Source of the DNA: Agromyces sp. Leaf222
GTDB taxonomy: Bacteria; Actinomycetota; Actinomycetes; Actinomycetales; Microbacteriaceae
Assembly: GCF_001421565.1 (NCBI RefSeq)
Contig: NZ_LMKQ01000001.1
Coordinates: forward strand, 1,983,651-2,047,650
Direction: 5' to 3'
Length of the DNA stretch: 64,000 nucleotides
A program made the position numbers and the translations under genes. The first letter of the stretch is position 1; every line of letters starts with the position of its first letter. Below the pieces are notes generated by a model, which saw only the letters and a program-made list of their open reading frames with translations, did not search any database and had not been told where the DNA came from. Shown here in pieces: positions 46,800 to 56,467 of the stretch.

Positions 46800-48032
46800 T
46801 CAGCCTCCGACGGCCTTCAGCCAGGCGCGCCGCGCCTCGAGCGCCTCTCGGGCCTCGGCGGTGGCGCGGGCATCGCCAGCGGCCTCTGCGGCGGCGAGAT
46901 CCGCCTCGAGCTTCGCGATCGCGTCGTGCAGCTGGCCGAGCATGCCCTCGGAGCGGGCCTTCTTCTCGGGGTCTTCACGCTCCCACCGCTCATCTTCGAG
47001 TGAGCGCACGTGGTTCTCGACCTTGCGGAGGCGATCTTCGACGGGGCGGACCTGATCGCGGGGGACACGACCGATCTCGTCCCATTCGCGCTGCACCTTG
47101 TTGAGGGCGGCACGAGCCTGCTTGGGGTCCTTCTCGCCGAGGATCTTGTCGGCGTCGTCGAGCAGGGCCAGCTTGGCCGTGAGGTTCGCCTGGTACTCCT
47201 CGTCGTCGCGTGCGTCGATCTCGGCCTTGGCGCCGAAGAGCACGTCGCCGGCGGCCTTGAACTTCGCCCAGAGCGCGTCGTCGAGCTTCTTGCCGGCCCG
47301 GCCGGCCTGCTTCCACTCGTCGAGCAGCAGGCGGTAGTCGCCGATGCCGTCTGCGCCGCGCGGCGCAAGGGCCTCGGCGCGCTCGATCAGGCGCTGCTTG
47401 CGCGTGCGCACGTCGCGGTGCGAGGCATCGAGGTCGGCGAAGAACGCCTTGCGGTGCGTCTCGATCGTCGAGCGTGCGGCGCGGAACCGCTTCCACAGGT
47501 CGTTGGCGTCGTTCTTCGGAAGGCGGGGGCCGTCCTGCTGATGGCGCTGCCATGCGGCGAACAGGGCGTCGAGCTCGGCGCTGGTCTGCTTCCACTGCGT
47601 CTTCGCGGGGTCTTGAGCGGCGAGCGTCTCTGCCTGCTCGACGATGCGCGCGCGCTCGGCGAGGGCGTCGGCCAGCGCGGCCTTCGCCTCGGCCTGCTGC
47701 TGCTCGGTCAGCTCCTTGGTGGTGCCGGAGAGCGCCTCGAGCCGCTTCGCGAGTGCCTCGAGATCGCCGACGGCATGAGCCGCGGCGACGGAGGTCTTGA
47801 GCGTCTCGACCGCCTTCGCGACATCCGCCGCGGGAGCACCGCGTCGCGCGCGCTGCTCGAGGAGGGTCACCTGGCCCGCGAGGTCTGCGTACTTGCGCTC
47901 GAAGTAGGCGAGCGCCTCTTCTGGCGTGGCGTCGGGGTACTGCCCGACTTCGCGCTCACCGTCGTTCGTGCGAACGAAGACGGTGCCCGTCTCATCGACG
48001 CGTCCCCACGGCTGTTGTGCTGAATCGGTCAC
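46800..48032 (-). CDS. DUF349 domain protein
   Basis: A 410-residue highly helical, charged protein with repeated DUF349 units (~77 residues each) between ~120 and ~390; repeated Trp-containing blocks such as FRAARSTIETHRKAFF and LLDEWKQAGRAGKK mark them. It is expected to form long coiled-coil-like bundles. No enzymatic role is known. GTG 48032 follows AGGGTGAGGCC; the upstream 11 codons are not conserved. It lies downstream of the cyclophilin gene, separated by a hairpin. Confidence 0.9.
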   Translation of the reverse strand: MTDSAQQPWGRVDETGTVFVRTNDGEREVGQYPDATPEEALAYFERKYADLAGQVTLLEQRARRGAPAADVAKAVETLKTSVAAAHAVGDLEALAKRLEALSGTTKELTEQQQAEAKAALADALAERARIVEQAETLAAQDPAKTQWKQTSAELDALFAAWQRHQQDGPRLPKNDANDLWKRFRAARSTIETHRKAFFADLDASHRDVRTRKQRLIERAEALAPRGADGIGDYRLLLDEWKQAGRAGKKLDDALWAKFKAAGDVLFGAKAEIDARDDEEYQANLTAKLALLDDADKILGEKDPKQARAALNKVQREWDEIGRVPRDQVRPVEDRLRKVENHVRSLEDERWEREDPEKKARSEGMLGQLHDAIAKLEADLAAAEAAGDARATAEAREALEARRAWLKAVGG

Positions 48033-48056
48033 GGCCTCACCCTGTCGTGCTCTGAA

Positions 48057-48073
48057 GCCGCCCATCGGGCGGC
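48057..48073 (-). terminator. Hairpin after the cyclophilin gene
   Basis: A 7-bp GC stem GCCGCCC / GGGCGGC with a 3-nt loop, then TTC on the minus strand, ~50 nt after the stop. Confidence 0.5.
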
Positions 48074-48123
48074 ATTGACGGTTCCAACCCTATTGCACCA
48101 CCGGGCGGGGGTGCGGGCGCAGG

Positions 48124-48915
48124 TCACTCGACGGTCACGGATGTGATCGCGACCGGAACGACCGGCGCGCCATCGGTGGCGCCGTCGACGACACCCGCGT
48201 CGACCACACCGGCGGTGAGCTGGTCGAGCCCGCTCGTGACCTTGCCGATCACGGTGTACCCGCCGACGCCGTCTTCGGAGGGGAGGGTCGTGTCGCCGTA
48301 GACGATGAAGAACTGGCTGCCCTGGCTGTAGGCGTTGCCGCCCTGCCTGGCCATGGCGATCGTGCCCGCCGGGTAGACGCCGTCGGCGGGATCGTTCTCG
48401 ATCGGGCCGTAGCTGTAGCCGGGGCCGCCGGAGCCGTCGCCGTTCGGGTCGCCGCACTGCAGCACGAAGATGCCGTCGGTCGTGAGGCGATGGCACGAGA
48501 CGCCGTCGTAGAATCCGGACTGGATCAGGCTGATCTCGCTCGAGACCGCCTGCGGCGCTGCGGCGCCGTCGAGCTCTATGCCGAGCGGGATGTCGTTCAG
48601 CGTGAGGGTTCCGGTCCACGTGCGACCCTCGGCGATGTCGGACGAGGGCACGTCGCCCGTGTTCTGGCCCGCGGCATCGGTCGGGGGAGCGGTGGTCGCC
48701 TCGGGGCTCGCGACGGGCTCGGGCGTGCCTGGACCGCCGTTGAAGAAGAACAGCTGGGCCGCGGTCGCGAGTGCGAGCACCACGACGAGTGCGACGGCGG
48801 CGATCACGTTGTCGCGCGTGCGACGACGGATCTTGCCCTCATGCACCCGCTGTCGTGCCTGGTAGGTGCGAAGTCGCGCTCGTTCCTCGCGCGCCTGACG
48901 GTCGTTGGATACCAC
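48124..48915 (-). CDS. Membrane-anchored cyclophilin-type peptidyl-prolyl isomerase
   Basis: A 263-residue protein. Basic N-terminus (~1-38), one membrane helix (~39-60, [22 protein letters not shown]), a Thr/Pro/Ala linker, then a cyclophilin domain (~98-262) facing the cell exterior. Conserved cyclophilin motifs: [22 protein letters not shown] (with the catalytic-type His/Arg) and [10 protein letters not shown]. It probably folds secreted or envelope proteins. GTG 48915 has AAGGAG 6 nt upstream. Divergent from rarA. Confidence 0.91.
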   Translation of the reverse strand: MVSNDRQAREERARLRTYQARQRVHEGKIRRRTRDNVIAAVALVVVLALATAAQLFFFNGGPGTPEPVASPEATTAPPTDAAGQNTGDVPSSDIAEGRTWTGTLTLNDIPLGIELDGAAAPQAVSSEISLIQSGFYDGVSCHRLTTDGIFVLQCGDPNGDGSGGPGYSYGPIENDPADGVYPAGTIAMARQGGNAYSQGSQFFIVYGDTTLPSEDGVGGYTVIGKVTSGLDQLTAGVVDAGVVDGATDGAPVVPVAITSVTVE

Positions 48916-49035
48916 GCATGCTCCTTCGGGGGGACTCCTGCGAGCAGACTCTACGCAAGCGCGGGTTCCGGCACCAATCGTCCGCGCCGTCGGGTCGCCG
49001 CGTCGGCGTCCGTCTCGGGTGTCGGATGCCGCGGC

Positions 49036-49041
49036 TACGCT
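49036..49041 (+). promoter_or_regulatory. Leaderless promoter -10 of rarA
   Basis: TACGCT ends 7 nt before ATG 49049; no ribosome-binding site. Confidence 0.6.
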
Positions 49042-49048
49042 GGAACGC

Positions 49049-50542
49049 ATGGTGAACACCGCGCAGGGCCTGCGCTCCGGCGCGACCCCGCTGGCCGTTC
49101 GCATGCGCCCGACGAGTCTCGACGAGGTCGCGGGGCAGCGTCATCTGCTCTCTCCCGGGTCGCCGCTCGTCGCCCTCGCGGGTGATCGAACGGGGGAGTC
49201 CGGGTCGGTCTCCGTGATCCTCTGGGGTCCGCCCGGCACCGGCAAGACCACGCTGGCACAGGCGATCGCGCGATCCTCGGGGCGCAAGTTCGTCGAACTC
49301 TCGGCCGTCAGCGCGGGCGTGCGCGACGTGCGCCAGGTCATGGAGGAGGCGCGGGCGAGCCGCGACCTCTACGGCGTCTCGACGGTGCTGTTCCTCGACG
49401 AGATCCACCGCTTCACCAAGGCCCAGCAGGACGCCCTGCTGCCAGGCGTCGAGAACGGCTGGGTGATCCTCGTGGCCGCCACGACCGAGAACCCTTCGTT
49501 CTCGGTCATCTCGCCGCTGCTCTCGCGTTCGCTGCTGCTGACCCTCGAGCTCCTCTCCGACGACGACCTCGGCGTGCTCGTCGATCGCGCCGTCGCCGAT
49601 CCACGGGGGCTCTCCGGCGCCGTCGACCTCGAACCCGAGGCCCGCGCGGCGATCGTGCGGCTCGCCTCAGGCGACGCGCGGCGTGCCCTCACCGCGCTCG
49701 AGGCGGCGGCCGTCGCCGCGGCGGGGGTGCTCGCAGACGCCCGAAGCGCAGCCGATGCCGCAGCAGGTGCCGAGCCGGCGAGCAGCGTTGACGCACACGA
49801 GGGCGACGTGCCGGCCGACACGACCGACGACAGCGCCGACGACCGCGCTGACGGCGCCGACGGCCAGGGGTCGGATGTCGCGGTCGGGCCGCGTGCGGTC
49901 ATCACGGCCGAACTCGTGGCCCGTGCCGTCGACCGGGCGCTGCTGCGATACGACCGCAACGGCGACGAGCACTACGACGTCATCAGCGCGTTCATCAAGT
50001 CGGTGCGTGGCAGCGACGTCGACGCCGCGCTGCACTACCTCGCACGCATGATCGAGGCCGGAGAGGACGCCAGGTTCATCGCCCGTCGCATCATCGTGCT
50101 CGCCTCCGAGGACATCGGCCTGGCCGATCCTACGGCGCTCGGCGTGGCGGTCGCGGCCGCCGATGCGGTGCAGTTCATCGGCATGCCGGAGGGGCGCATC
50201 CCGCTCGCGCAGGCGGTCGTGCACCTCGCGACGGCGCCGAAGTCGAATGCGGCCTACCTCGGCATCGACAAGGCCATCGCGGATGTCCGCGCGGGCAAGG
50301 CCGGGCGGGTGCCCAAGCACCTGCGCGATGCGCACTACCCCGGGGCGAAGCGGCTCGGGCACGGCAAGGGCTACGTCTATCCGCACGACGACCCGATCGG
50401 CGTGGTGGGGCAGGAGTACCTTCCCGACTCGCTGCGGGGCGCGGTGTACTACGAGCCGACCGAGCACGGCAACGAGCGCGAGGTGTCGTCGCGCCTGGCG
50501 AAGCTCCGCCGCATCGTGCGCGGGGCGTCGAAGGGGCGCTAG
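49049..50542 (+). CDS. rarA: Replication-associated recombination protein A (RarA/MgsA)
   Basis: AAA+ ATPase of the clamp-loader/RuvB group acting at stalled forks. It has 497 residues: N-terminal [17 protein letters not shown], Walker [10 protein letters not shown] (~60), Walker [10 protein letters not shown] (~113), sensor TENPSFS, then the lid and the RarA-specific helical tetramerisation domain (~300-470) with [18 protein letters not shown]. An acidic Asp/Ala-rich insert of ~45 residues (~235-280) interrupts the lid region and is unusual for the family. It starts behind a leaderless promoter, unlike most neighbours. Confidence 0.95.
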   Translation: MVNTAQGLRSGATPLAVRMRPTSLDEVAGQRHLLSPGSPLVALAGDRTGESGSVSVILWGPPGTGKTTLAQAIARSSGRKFVELSAVSAGVRDVRQVMEEARASRDLYGVSTVLFLDEIHRFTKAQQDALLPGVENGWVILVAATTENPSFSVISPLLSRSLLLTLELLSDDDLGVLVDRAVADPRGLSGAVDLEPEARAAIVRLASGDARRALTALEAAAVAAAGVLADARSAADAAAGAEPASSVDAHEGDVPADTTDDSADDRADGADGQGSDVAVGPRAVITAELVARAVDRALLRYDRNGDEHYDVISAFIKSVRGSDVDAALHYLARMIEAGEDARFIARRIIVLASEDIGLADPTALGVAVAAADAVQFIGMPEGRIPLAQAVVHLATAPKSNAAYLGIDKAIADVRAGKAGRVPKHLRDAHYPGAKRLGHGKGYVYPHDDPIGVVGQEYLPDSLRGAVYYEPTEHGNEREVSSRLAKLRRIVRGASKGR

Positions 50543-50574
50543 TCATCGACGACAGCCCGCGGCGGCCGTCGTGG

Positions 50575-50580
50575 TACGAT
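50575..50580 (+). promoter_or_regulatory. -10 element of the rpsD promoter
   Basis: TACGAT, giving a long leader of ~155 nt before rpsD. Confidence 0.55.
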
Positions 50581-50618
50581 GGTCGCTGGCCTGAAGCCTG
50601 ATTCTCGAGCGCGGCTGC

Positions 50619-50677
50619 GAGGGAATCACCGGCGAACGGGTGCGATCTGTAGCCGATCCACCCTTGGCGAATCCCTC
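50619..50677 (+). ncRNA. Structured rpsD leader, candidate S4 autoregulatory element
   Basis: Within the long leader, an outer stem GAGGGA / TCCCTC (50619-50624, 50672-50677) encloses an inner hairpin GGGTG-c-GATC / GATC-CACCC (50638-50663). Ribosomal protein S4 commonly represses its own mRNA by binding such leaders; the match here is structural inference only. Confidence 0.4.
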
Positions 50678-50741
50678 TGACACAGTTTCCGGCGCACGTT
50701 CGCGCCGCGATTTCACTTGAGATTCTTCCGAAAGGACATTC

Positions 50742-51365
50742 GTGTCGAACCAGTCACGTAGCAAGACCCGCCTCTCCCGCGCCCTCGGTGTCGCCCTGAC
50801 CCCGAAGGCCGCGCGCTACATGGAGAAGCGCCCCTATGCTCCCGGCGAGCACGGTCGCACCAAGCGCAAGCAGGACAGCGACTACGCCGTTCGTCTGCGC
50901 GAGAAGCAGCGTCTGCGCGCCCAGTACGGCATCCGCGAGAAGCAGCTGAAGATCGCCTACGTCGAGGCCAAGCGCACCGCGGGCCAGACCGGTGAGAACC
51001 TGGTCGAGCTGCTCGAGATGCGTCTCGACGCCCTCGTGCTCCGCGCCGGCTTCGCCCGCACCATCACGCAGGCGCGCCAGTTCGTCGTGCACCGTCACAT
51101 CCTCGTCGACGGCCAGCTCGTCGACCGCCCCTCCTTCCGCGTGAAGCCGGGCCAGCTCATCCACGTCAAGGCACGCAGCGAGGGCACCGAGCCGTTCCAG
51201 GTCGCCGCCGCCGGCGGTCACGTCGACGTGCTCCCCAAGACCCCGGGCTACCTCGAGGTCGAGCTCGACAAGCTCCAGGCGACGCTCGTTCGCCGTCCGA
51301 AGCGCGCCGAGGTCCCCGTGACCTGTGAAGTGCAGCTCGTCGTCGAGTACTACGCCGCTCGCTGA
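50742..51365 (+). CDS. rpsD: 30S ribosomal protein S4
   Basis: Primary 16S rRNA-binding protein that nucleates 30S assembly. It has 207 residues; the S4 RNA-binding domain (~95-160) contains RLDALVLRAGFARTITQARQ and HILVDGQLVDRPS. The N-terminal zinc-knuckle cysteines of the C-plus form are absent, so this is the zinc-independent C-minus type. GTG 50742 has GAAAGGA 6 nt upstream. As in related genomes, it is encoded away from the alpha operon, alone, with a terminator. Confidence 0.97.
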   Translation: MSNQSRSKTRLSRALGVALTPKAARYMEKRPYAPGEHGRTKRKQDSDYAVRLREKQRLRAQYGIREKQLKIAYVEAKRTAGQTGENLVELLEMRLDALVLRAGFARTITQARQFVVHRHILVDGQLVDRPSFRVKPGQLIHVKARSEGTEPFQVAAAGGHVDVLPKTPGYLEVELDKLQATLVRRPKRAEVPVTCEVQLVVEYYAAR

Positions 51366-51380
51366 TCCAGCGTTCGTCGG

Positions 51381-51414
51381 GCAGGGGTCGCGGAGTTCTC
51401 TCCGCGGCCCCTGC
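51381..51414 (+). terminator. Terminator after rpsD
   Basis: A 14-bp stem GCAGGGGTCGCGGA / TCCGCGGCCCCTGC with one G-U pair and a 6-nt loop, 15 nt after the stop. Confidence 0.8.
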
Positions 51415-51455
51415 GTCGTCTCCGGGCGTCGGCCCGCGGCATCCGGACCCGCCAC

Positions 51456-51461
51456 TAGACT
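51456..51461 (+). promoter_or_regulatory. -10 element of the small-protein-alaS operon
   Basis: TAGACT, leaving a leader of ~78 nt before GTG 51546. Confidence 0.5.
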
Positions 51462-51545
51462 GGTGACGAAGACGCGGCGGCATGCCGGGCTGTTCGAACG
51501 CCCCAGACCCGTCGGCACGACAACACACGCTGAGGGAGCACTTTC

Positions 51546-51743
51546 GTGAAGAGCATTCTGTGGTTCGCGGTCGGGATCATCGCCGGATTCGTGGCCGCGC
51601 ACCAGGTGAACCAGACCTCGCAGGGCCGCGAATTCTTCTCCTCGGTCGACGCCAAGGCCAAGGCCTTCGGGCGCGCCGTCGCCGACGGCTACCACGAGCG
51701 CGAGGCCGAACTCAGGTCCGCGGTCGACGACCTCGTCGACTGA
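51546..51743 (+). CDS. Small membrane protein upstream of alaS, function unknown
   Basis: A 65-residue protein with an N-terminal membrane helix (~3-20, SILWFAVGIIAGFVAAHQV) and a charged amphipathic remainder (FSSVDAKAKAFGRAVADGYHEREAEL), reminiscent of YtxH-like small proteins. GTG 51546 has GAGGGAG 8 nt upstream. It sits 62 nt before alaS in the operon that runs alaS-ruvX-mltG-aroE. The product might assist an envelope function such as MltG; this is contextual inference only. Confidence 0.75.
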   Translation: MKSILWFAVGIIAGFVAAHQVNQTSQGREFFSSVDAKAKAFGRAVADGYHEREAELRSAVDDLVD

Positions 51744-51805
51744 GCCGCGGCCTTCCCTTCCTTCCACCCGGGGGCGACTCCGGCAGCAGAATCCAGAACG
51801 GAACC

Positions 51806-54463
51806 ATGCAGACCGCAGACATCCGCCAGCGCTGGCTGGACTTCTTCGCACGCCGCGGACACACCGTCGTGCCGTCCGCCTCACTCGTCTCCGACGACCC
51901 GACGCTGCTCTTCACGGTCGCCGGCATGGTGCCGTTCGTGCCGTACCTCACGGGAATCGTGCCCGCGCCGTATCCGCGCGCCACGAGCGTGCAGAAGTGC
52001 ATCCGCACGAACGACATCGAAGAGGTCGGCAAGACGCCGCGCCACGGCACGTTCTTCCAGATGAACGGCAACTTCTCGTTCGGCGACTACTTCAAGGAAG
52101 GCGCCATCTCGATGGCGTGGGAACTGCTCACCTCCGCTGAGGACGACGGCGGCTACGGGTTCAGGCCCGAAGACCTCTGGGTGACGGTGTACGAAGACGA
52201 CGACGAGGCGATCGAACTCTGGAAGAAGGTCGCCGGGCTGCCCGACGAGCGCATCCAGCGCCTCGGCAAGGACACCAACTACTGGCACACCGGCCAGCCG
52301 GGCCCGGCCGGCCCCTGCTCCGAGATCTTCTTCGACCGCGGTCCCGCGTACGGCATCGACGGCGGTCCGGCGACCGATGACGACCGCTACGTCGAGATCT
52401 GGAACCTCGTCTTCATGCAGTACCTCATCGATGACGTGACGTCGAAGACCGACTTCCGCATCGTGAAGGAACTGCCGAAGAAGAACATCGACACCGGCAT
52501 GGGCCTCGAGCGCGTCGCCTTCATCAAGCAGGGCGTCGAGAACATGTACGAGATCGACCAGGTACGGCCGGTGCTCGATCGCGCGGCCGAGCTGTCGGGG
52601 CGCGCGTACGGCGCGAACCACGACGACGACGTGCGCATGCGCGTCATCGCCGACCACGTGCGCTCCGCCCTCATGCTCATGAGCGACGGCGTCGCCCCGT
52701 CGAACGAGGGGCGCGGGTACATCCTGCGTCGCCTCCTGCGCCGCAGCATCCGCGCGATGCGCCTGCTCGGGGTCGAGGGCACGACGTTCCGCGAGCTGTT
52801 CGCGGCGTCGCGCGACGCCATGAAGGCCGCGTACCCCGAGGTCGAGCGCGACTACGCGCACATCGAGCAGTTGGCCCTCGGCGAGGAGGAGACGTTCCTG
52901 CGCACGCTCGCAGCGGGCACGACGATTCTCGACGGCGCCGTCGGCGAGACGAAGGCCAGCGGCAAGGGCGAGCTCGCCGGCAACACGGCGTTCCTGCTGC
53001 ACGACACGTACGGCTTCCCGATCGAGCTGACGCTCGAGATGGCCGACGAGGCGGGCCTCGCGGTCGACCGCGTCGCCTTCGACGAACTCATGACCGCCCA
53101 GCGCACGCGTGCGAAGGCCGACGCGAAGTCGAAGAAGAAGGTGCTCGCCGACCTGTCGGTGTACGCCGACTTCCGCGCGAAGGGCGAGACGGTCTTCACG
53201 GGCTACACCGAACTCCTCACCGAGTCGAGCGTGCTCGGCATCCTCGTCGACGGCCACCCCGTCGCGGCGGCCGTCGCCGGCCAGACCGCAGAGGTGATCC
53301 TCGCGGAGACCTCGCTCTACGCGGAGTCCGGCGGCCAGGCGCCCGACCAGGGGCGCATCGTGGGCGACGGCTTCGAACTCCAGGTGCTCGACGTGCAGAA
53401 GCCCGTCAAGGGCCTCATCAGCCACACCGTGAAGGTGCTCTCGGGCGAGGTGGGCGTCGGCGTGCCTGCGACCTCCGTCGTCGACGAGCAGTATCGCCGC
53501 GGCGCGACGCAGGCGCACTCCGGCACCCACCTCGTGCATGCCGCGCTCCGCGAGGTGCTCGGCCCGAACGCGCACCAGTCCGGCTCCTTCAACAAGGCCG
53601 GCTACCTCCGCCTCGACTACGGCTGGAACCAGGCCCTGTCGCCCGAGACGCGCACCGAGATCGAGGAGATCTCGAACAACGCGGTGCGCGACAACCTCGA
53701 GGTCGTGACGCGCGAGCTCCCGCTCGACGAGGCGAAGGCCCTCGGCGCGATGGCGCTCTTCGGCGAGAAGTACGGCGACGTCGTGCGCGTGGTCGACATC
53801 GGCGGCCCATGGTCTCGCGAACTCTGCGCCGGAACGCATGTGCGCTCCAGCGCCGAGATCGGCATGATCAACATCATCGGCGAGTCCTCGGTGGGCGCGT
53901 CGAACCGTCGCGTCGAGTCCCTCGTCGGCCTCGACGCGTTCCGACGCTTCGCGTCGGAGCGCGCCCTCGTCTCCGAGCTCAGTTCGAACCTGAAGACGCG
54001 CCCCGACCAGCTCGTCGAGCGCATCGGCGACCTCGTCGCGAACCTGAAGTCCGCCGAGAAGCGCATCGCCCAGTTCGAGGCCAAGGCGCTCACCGACCGG
54101 GTTCCGGCTCTCGCGGCGAATGCGGTGCGCACGGGTGACGTGCTCCTCGTCGCCGAGACCGTCGGCTCGCTCGGATCGGGTGACGAGCTCCGCTCGCTCG
54201 CGACCGCTGTGCGGGGCAGGCTCGGCGACGCGGCATCCGTCGTCGCCCTGACCGCCGAGGTCGGCGGACGTCCGGTGGCGATCGTCGCGACCTCGCCCGC
54301 GGCACGCGAGGTCGGCGCGAACGCCGGCGCGCTCGCGAAGACGATGGCCGGCGTGCTCGGCGGCGGTGGCGGCGGCAAGCCCGACCTCGCCCAGGGCGGC
54401 GGCAGCGACCTCTCGGCGATCCCCGCGGCACTCGACGCGGTGCGCCGCGCGTTCGCGGGCTGA
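51806..54463 (+). CDS. alaS: Alanyl-tRNA synthetase
   Basis: Class II synthetase with editing. It has 885 residues: catalytic core (~1-250) starting RQRWLDFFARRGH, with motif 2 HGTFFQMNGNFSFGDYFKEG; the tRNA-recognition domain; editing domain (~560-715) with zinc ligands HSGTHLVH and CAGTH; and the C-terminal C-Ala domain with DHHA1-like Gly-rich GGGGGGKPDLAQGGG. ATG 51806 gives the family start but has only a weak AACGGAAC before it. Upstream in-frame sequence belongs to other genes. Confidence 0.97.
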   Translation: MQTADIRQRWLDFFARRGHTVVPSASLVSDDPTLLFTVAGMVPFVPYLTGIVPAPYPRATSVQKCIRTNDIEEVGKTPRHGTFFQMNGNFSFGDYFKEGAISMAWELLTSAEDDGGYGFRPEDLWVTVYEDDDEAIELWKKVAGLPDERIQRLGKDTNYWHTGQPGPAGPCSEIFFDRGPAYGIDGGPATDDDRYVEIWNLVFMQYLIDDVTSKTDFRIVKELPKKNIDTGMGLERVAFIKQGVENMYEIDQVRPVLDRAAELSGRAYGANHDDDVRMRVIADHVRSALMLMSDGVAPSNEGRGYILRRLLRRSIRAMRLLGVEGTTFRELFAASRDAMKAAYPEVERDYAHIEQLALGEEETFLRTLAAGTTILDGAVGETKASGKGELAGNTAFLLHDTYGFPIELTLEMADEAGLAVDRVAFDELMTAQRTRAKADAKSKKKVLADLSVYADFRAKGETVFTGYTELLTESSVLGILVDGHPVAAAVAGQTAEVILAETSLYAESGGQAPDQGRIVGDGFELQVLDVQKPVKGLISHTVKVLSGEVGVGVPATSVVDEQYRRGATQAHSGTHLVHAALREVLGPNAHQSGSFNKAGYLRLDYGWNQALSPETRTEIEEISNNAVRDNLEVVTRELPLDEAKALGAMALFGEKYGDVVRVVDIGGPWSRELCAGTHVRSSAEIGMINIIGESSVGASNRRVESLVGLDAFRRFASERALVSELSSNLKTRPDQLVERIGDLVANLKSAEKRIAQFEAKALTDRVPALAANAVRTGDVLLVAETVGSLGSGDELRSLATAVRGRLGDAASVVALTAEVGGRPVAIVATSPAAREVGANAGALAKTMAGVLGGGGGGKPDLAQGGGSDLSAIPAALDAVRRAFAG

Positions 54464-54467
54464 CCCG

Positions 54468-54944
54468 ATGCGTTCCGGGGCCCGTCTCGGCGTCGATGTC
54501 GGTCGCGCCCGCATCGGCGTCGCCCGCAGCGACGCCGGCGGGCTGCTCGCCGTGCCGATCGAGACGGTTCCCAGGGCCGCCGACGGCGATGCCGACATCC
54601 GGCGCGTGCTCGAGCTCGCCGAGGAGTACTCCGCGTTCGAGTTGATCGTCGGGCATCCGCTCTCGATGTCGGGGGCGGCGACGCCCTCGACCGACGACGC
54701 CGTCGCCTTCGCGCAGCGCCTCGCCGACCTCGGCGCAGCGGTGCGCCTCGTCGATGAGCGGCTCTCGACGGTGAGCGCCCAGCAGGCGCTCCGCGCCTCG
54801 GGTCGCTCGACTCGCACGCAGCGTCCGGTCGTCGACCAGGTCGCGGCCGTTATCATTCTGCAACACGCACTCGACAGCGAGCGCGCTTCGGGCAACCCGC
54901 CGGGGCGCCCGCTCGACCCCGACGAAGGGCCCTCCACCCTGTGA
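54468..54944 (+). CDS. ruvX: RuvX/YqgF family Holliday-junction resolvase-like nuclease
   Basis: A 158-residue RNase H-fold protein: RLGVDVGRARIGVA at the N-terminus with the catalytic Asp, VGHPLSMSG (~62) and the second acidic motif VRLVDERLST (~95), then VDQVAAVIILQ. YqgF proteins act on 16S rRNA precursors and/or DNA junctions. It starts 4 nt after alaS and ends overlapping mltG as GTGA, the conserved alaS-ruvX-mltG order. Confidence 0.94.
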   Translation: MRSGARLGVDVGRARIGVARSDAGGLLAVPIETVPRAADGDADIRRVLELAEEYSAFELIVGHPLSMSGAATPSTDDAVAFAQRLADLGAAVRLVDERLSTVSAQQALRASGRSTRTQRPVVDQVAAVIILQHALDSERASGNPPGRPLDPDEGPSTL

Positions 54945-56467
54945 CTCAGCTCCCCCCAGAGCGCCGAGACCCCACCCCCCCACGCGCAGCCACCGACTGG
55001 CATGCGCTGCTCAACGGTGAGGCCCAGGCGGATGCCGCGCGCCGAGCGGCCGCCGCACAGAATCCGCCGCAGCCGGCGGCCGCCGACGCGGCACCTGCTG
55101 CCGGCGACGCGGCGCAGCCGATGACGCGTCGCGAGCTCCGCGAGCTCGAGCAGCGCCAGCAGGCCGAGGCGGAGCAGGCGGAGCGCGCTGCGGCGTCGCC
55201 GCCGGAACCGCTCGCATCGCCATCGGTGCCCGCCTCGCAGGCCGAGCCGTTCGAGCGCCTCGTGCAGCCGGCCGCCGCCGCCGCGGCATCGCCGGCGGGT
55301 GCGCCGCCTCCGGCCGAGGCCCCCGTCGATCCGTTCGTCGCGACGCGGGTCGACCGGCGCGCGATCGCCTACGACGAATACCACGAACCGAAGCGAAAGC
55401 GCCGTGGCCCATGGGGCTGCCTCATCGGACTGCTCATCGTCGCCGGGCTCGTCGCCGGGGCGGCGTTCTTCCTGCAGGGGCCGATCACGGCCGCGATCGA
55501 CTACTTCACGCCCGCTGAAGACTACGAGGGCGCCGGCACCGGCGAGGTCGTCTTCATGATCCACGAGGGCGACACGGGCGCGAGCATCGCCGAGAACCTC
55601 GCGGCACAGGACGTCGTCGCCTCGTACGACGCCTTCTACGACCTGCTGCTCGCGCAGAGCCCGGAGCCGGAATTCCAGCCCGGCGCCTACCAGTTGGCGA
55701 GCCAGATGAGTTCGCAGGCGGCGCTCGACGCCCTGACCGATCCGGCGAACAAGCTCGAGAACACGTTCGTGATCCCCGAGGGCACCGCGCTGCCCGACGT
55801 GCTCGTCGCGGCCTCCGAAGGCACAGGGATCCCGCTCGAGGACCTGCAGGCCGCTGCGGCCGAGTCGCCGCAGTCGTACGGGCTCCCTGCTGAGGCCACG
55901 ACGCTCGAGGGTTTCCTGTTCCCGGCGACCTACACGCTCGATCCGGGAATCGATGCGCATGGTGTCCTGAAGACCCTCGTCGACCGACAGTTCCAGGCGC
56001 TCGACGAAGCGGGGGTCGCTCCCGCCGACCGGTGGAAGACCGTCATCCTCGCCTCGATCGTCCAGCGGGAAGCCGGGTCGAACACCGACGACTTCCCGAA
56101 GATCGCCCGGGTCTTCCAGAACCGGCTCGACCAGGGCATCAACCTCCAGTCCGACGCGACGGTCGCCTACGGCACCGGCAACATGCACACCGTCTGGACC
56201 ACCGACGAGGAACGCGCCGACGCGAGCAACCTCTACAACACGTATGCGAATCCCGGCCTGCCCATCGGGCCGATCGGCAATCCGGGCGACGTGGCGATCA
56301 ACGCGGCCATCCACCCAGCCGAGGGCACCTGGTTGTTCTTCGTGCCGGTGAATCTCGCGACCGGCGAGACGGTGTTCTCCACCACGGTCGAGGAGCACGA
56401 TGCGGCCGTCGCCCAACTGCAGGAGTGGTGTGCCGCGAGCGAGGAGAATGCGGCCTACTGTGAGTGA
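54941..56467 (+). CDS. mltG: Endolytic murein transglycosylase MltG
   Basis: Membrane-bound enzyme that cuts nascent glycan strands and sets their length. It has 508 residues. Residues 1-150 are a long cytoplasmic Ala/Pro/Gln/Glu-rich disordered region, one membrane helix at ~157-178 (GCLIGLLIVAGLVAGAAFFL), a LysM-like region, and the YceG domain with the catalytic Glu in ILASIVQREAGSNTD (~370) and GLPIGPIGNPG. The long N-terminus is typical of actinobacteria. GTG 54941 overlaps ruvX; its end overlaps aroE by 8 nt. Confidence 0.95.
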   Translation: MTQLPPERRDPTPPRAATDWHALLNGEAQADAARRAAAAQNPPQPAAADAAPAAGDAAQPMTRRELRELEQRQQAEAEQAERAAASPPEPLASPSVPASQAEPFERLVQPAAAAAASPAGAPPPAEAPVDPFVATRVDRRAIAYDEYHEPKRKRRGPWGCLIGLLIVAGLVAGAAFFLQGPITAAIDYFTPAEDYEGAGTGEVVFMIHEGDTGASIAENLAAQDVVASYDAFYDLLLAQSPEPEFQPGAYQLASQMSSQAALDALTDPANKLENTFVIPEGTALPDVLVAASEGTGIPLEDLQAAAAESPQSYGLPAEATTLEGFLFPATYTLDPGIDAHGVLKTLVDRQFQALDEAGVAPADRWKTVILASIVQREAGSNTDDFPKIARVFQNRLDQGINLQSDATVAYGTGNMHTVWTTDEERADASNLYNTYANPGLPIGPIGNPGDVAINAAIHPAEGTWLFFVPVNLATGETVFSTTVEEHDAAVAQLQEWCAASEENAAYCE

